Shown here in pieces: positions 41,745 through 43,170 of a DNA stretch of 43,170 nucleotides. The notes beneath the pieces are model-generated. The model was not told where the DNA came from, ran no database searches, and saw only the letters and a list, made by a program, of their open reading frames with translations. Numbering within the stretch: position 1 is the first letter of the stretch; each line of letters starts with the position of its first letter. The stretch is from NCBI RefSeq assembly GCF_005938675.2, contig NZ_VCCH02000071.1, positions 1 to 43,170 of the forward strand, in the 5' to 3' direction. The translations under genes and the position numbers were made by a program. This DNA comes from Mycobacterium sp. KBS0706. Its GTDB lineage: Bacteria > Pseudomonadota > Alphaproteobacteria > DSM-16000 > Inquilinaceae.

Positions 41745-42914
41745 GTGGAACAGCTACAGCGTCGGCAATTTCTGCTCAGCACCGGCACAGCAGCCGGGTT
41801 ATTGCTACTGGATCGTTACGGTTCGGCCGCGTTTGCGCAAGAAGTGGGTAAGATCGTCCCTTGGTCGGATCAACCCCCGCCCGTGCCGCCGCCAGCTCAG
41901 GCAGTTATCAAGAATCTCGGATCTTGGGAAAGCCTCGACACTTGGATCACACCGAATGACAAGTTCTTCAGCATTGGTCATTACGAGTGGCCAAAGATCA
42001 ATCCAGCCAAATGGAAGCTCGAGGTCGGTGGAAATGTCGGCACGCCGCTCAGCCTCACACTTGACGATCTGAAGGCCAAGCCGCGCCAAAGCGTCAACTA
42101 CACATTAGAGTGCTCGGGAAATAACGGACTTCCATTCTTCACGAGCGGGATCGGCAATGCTGAATGGGGCGGCACTTCGCTCGCAGACATCTTGACGGCG
42201 GCACGGGTCAAGAGCAACGCCATCGAGATTGTGTTCTTTGGTGCCGATCAGGGAACCGAGGTACTGCGTGCGGGCACGCCGCTGGAGCTGACGTTCACTG
42301 CGAATTTCGCGCGCGCCATGTCGATCAAGGACGCGATGAATCCGGCGAATCTGCTCTGCTACGAAATGAACGGAGAAGCGCTGCCGACGGACCACGGTGC
42401 GCCGGTACGCCTGATCGCACCGGGCTGGTACGGCGTTGCCAACGTCAAATGGCTGCGCCGTATCGAAGTGCGCGACACGCCATTCATGAATCGCTTCATG
42501 GGGCGCGACTACGTCTCCGTACGCGAAGAGCGGCACGATGGAGAAACTGTCGTTGTGGAAAGCTCCGTGGGTCCGTGCCTGCTGAAGTCCGCTCCGGCGC
42601 GGGTGACGCTGAACGACGGCCACTATCGCATCGCCGGGATGGCGTGGGGGCCTGTGCCGATCGCCGCCGTCGAGGTCAAGGTCGATAGTGGCCCCTGGGC
42701 GAAGGCCGCGCTCGAGAAAGCGGACAAGTCGCCGTTTGCGTGGCGCTTCTGGCACCTCGACTGGCCGGCCACGCCCGGCGAGCACGCAATTACCTCTCGC
42801 GCCATAGATACAGCCGGCAATGTTCAGCCTGCGATGGACGATCCGCTGATCGCCAACAAGAAGACCTATTGGGAGAGCAACGGACAGATTACGCGGCACG
42901 TCCGGATCACGTGA
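41745..42914 (+). CDS. Tat-exported sulfite oxidase-type molybdopterin oxidoreductase
   Basis: 389 residues from the GTG at 41745, which has GGGAGGA seven bases upstream; a TTG at 41739 is too near that site. The N-terminus has the twin-arginine motif QRRQFLLSTGTAAG and a cleavage region near AAFA (residue 31). The molybdopterin domain follows, with the Mo-ligating Cys in YTLECSGNNG (Cys123) and PAWYGVANVKW-like elements (LIAPGWYGVANVKWLRRIEV). The last 120 residues are the Mo-co dimerisation domain (VRVTLN...GHYRIAGMAWG). It probably oxidises sulfite or a related sulfur compound in the periplasm. No haem or cytochrome gene is adjacent. Codon use and GC are visibly lower than the rest. Confidence 0.92.
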   Translation: MEQLQRRQFLLSTGTAAGLLLLDRYGSAAFAQEVGKIVPWSDQPPPVPPPAQAVIKNLGSWESLDTWITPNDKFFSIGHYEWPKINPAKWKLEVGGNVGTPLSLTLDDLKAKPRQSVNYTLECSGNNGLPFFTSGIGNAEWGGTSLADILTAARVKSNAIEIVFFGADQGTEVLRAGTPLELTFTANFARAMSIKDAMNPANLLCYEMNGEALPTDHGAPVRLIAPGWYGVANVKWLRRIEVRDTPFMNRFMGRDYVSVREERHDGETVVVESSVGPCLLKSAPARVTLNDGHYRIAGMAWGPVPIAAVEVKVDSGPWAKAALEKADKSPFAWRFWHLDWPATPGEHAITSRAIDTAGNVQPAMDDPLIANKKTYWESNGQITRHVRIT

Positions 42915-43079
42915 CAGGAATCACCGATAGTCGTATCCGAGGAAACCGGCCATCGGAGGGCGCCCTTTTTCGCGCAAATCGTGGCTGATCAGTCCCGAGG
43001 CGTGACAGCGCCTTTATCGCGCAAAGCCTACAGGCGCCGGCACCGCGAATAGGGCGTCCGCTACCGTTCGGAGCGGTCA

Positions 43080-43170
43080 TTAAGCGATCTCGGCCGCAGC
43101 TTCCGCTTCCTGCCCATCCCCGCCCGCCAAGCCCGCGGCAGGGTGCCCGAAAGCAGCCATCATGCCGGGC
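43080..43170 (-). CDS. C-terminal fragment of an unknown gene (cut by window edge)
   Basis: On the minus strand a frame open to the window end closes at TAA (43082-43080). The 29 visible residues read PGMMAAFGHPAAGLAGGDGQ, then an acidic alanine-rich end EAEAAAEIA. No family can be named. GC rises again here, so it may mark the return of the host chromosome. The 165 bp between it and the sulfite oxidase gene show no gene or terminator I trust. Confidence 0.25.
   Translation of the reverse strand, partial: PGMMAAFGHPAAGLAGGDGQEAEAAAEIA

Overview
The window is a 43 kb stretch of very GC-rich (about 70%) bacterial chromosome. Several genes point to an alphaproteobacterium of the Rhodospirillales type, such as an Inquilinus- or Azospirillum-like soil bacterium: a class II B12-dependent ribonucleotide reductase, an alphaproteobacterial EF-G paralogue, a complex I NDUFA9-like protein, and two promoters of the general-stress sigma factor (EcfG) type. 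The taxon is an inference; there is no rRNA here to fix it. I see no rRNA, tRNA or CRISPR array. Genes are densely packed on both strands, often with tail-to-tail overlaps of 4 nt.

Layout. 1-9.6 kb: a cut-off XRE regulator with a perfect operator-like palindrome at its start codon, a lipoprotein, a class C beta-lactamase-fold hydrolase, an S10 carboxypeptidase, an L,D-transpeptidase lipoprotein, a PseH-like acetyltransferase, an EF-G-like GTPase, a cytosine deaminase-like amidohydrolase and a GNAT. 9.6-15.2 kb: a large RTX calcium-binding secreted protein with 237-bp internal repeats, a LuxR-type regulator, and a PAS protein whose C-terminus is only the second half of an EAL domain. 15.2-18.4 kb: a minus-strand operon of metallophosphoesterase, cupredoxin, ECF sigma factor and zinc-binding anti-sigma factor, with a 14-bp perfect hairpin before the sigma gene. 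18.5-24.3 kb: VOC, ASCH/winged-helix and GNAT genes, then nrdJ behind a 464-bp leader that carries a NrdR-like box, a perfect DnaA box and two hairpins, and ends in a bidirectional terminator. 24.3-29.9 kb: a methyltransferase, then a small protein / GT4 glycosyltransferase / glycogen-debranching operon behind an EcfG-like promoter, a PhnB-like gene and a small unknown gene. 30-41 kb: acyl-CoA ligase, aldo/keto reductase, TerC, a 6PGDH-like dehydrogenase, an NDUFA9-like protein (its stop codon lies in the target duplication of a 143-bp MITE), a stress protein with a perfect EcfG promoter, a DAP-like hydrolase, an MFS carrier, a GYD protein, a stand-alone PycTM-like membrane protein and a small conserved protein. 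41.1-43.2 kb: a clearly lower-GC segment with a Tat-exported sulfite oxidase-type molybdoenzyme, probably acquired.

Most of the window is ordinary accessory and housekeeping chromosome. The observations most worth following are the orphan PycTM-type protein, the MITE insertion at a stop codon, the PAS-half-EAL fusion, the nrdJ leader and the two EcfG promoters that tie a stress protein and a glycan operon to one regulon. I did not find convincing evidence of a complete undescribed multi-gene system.
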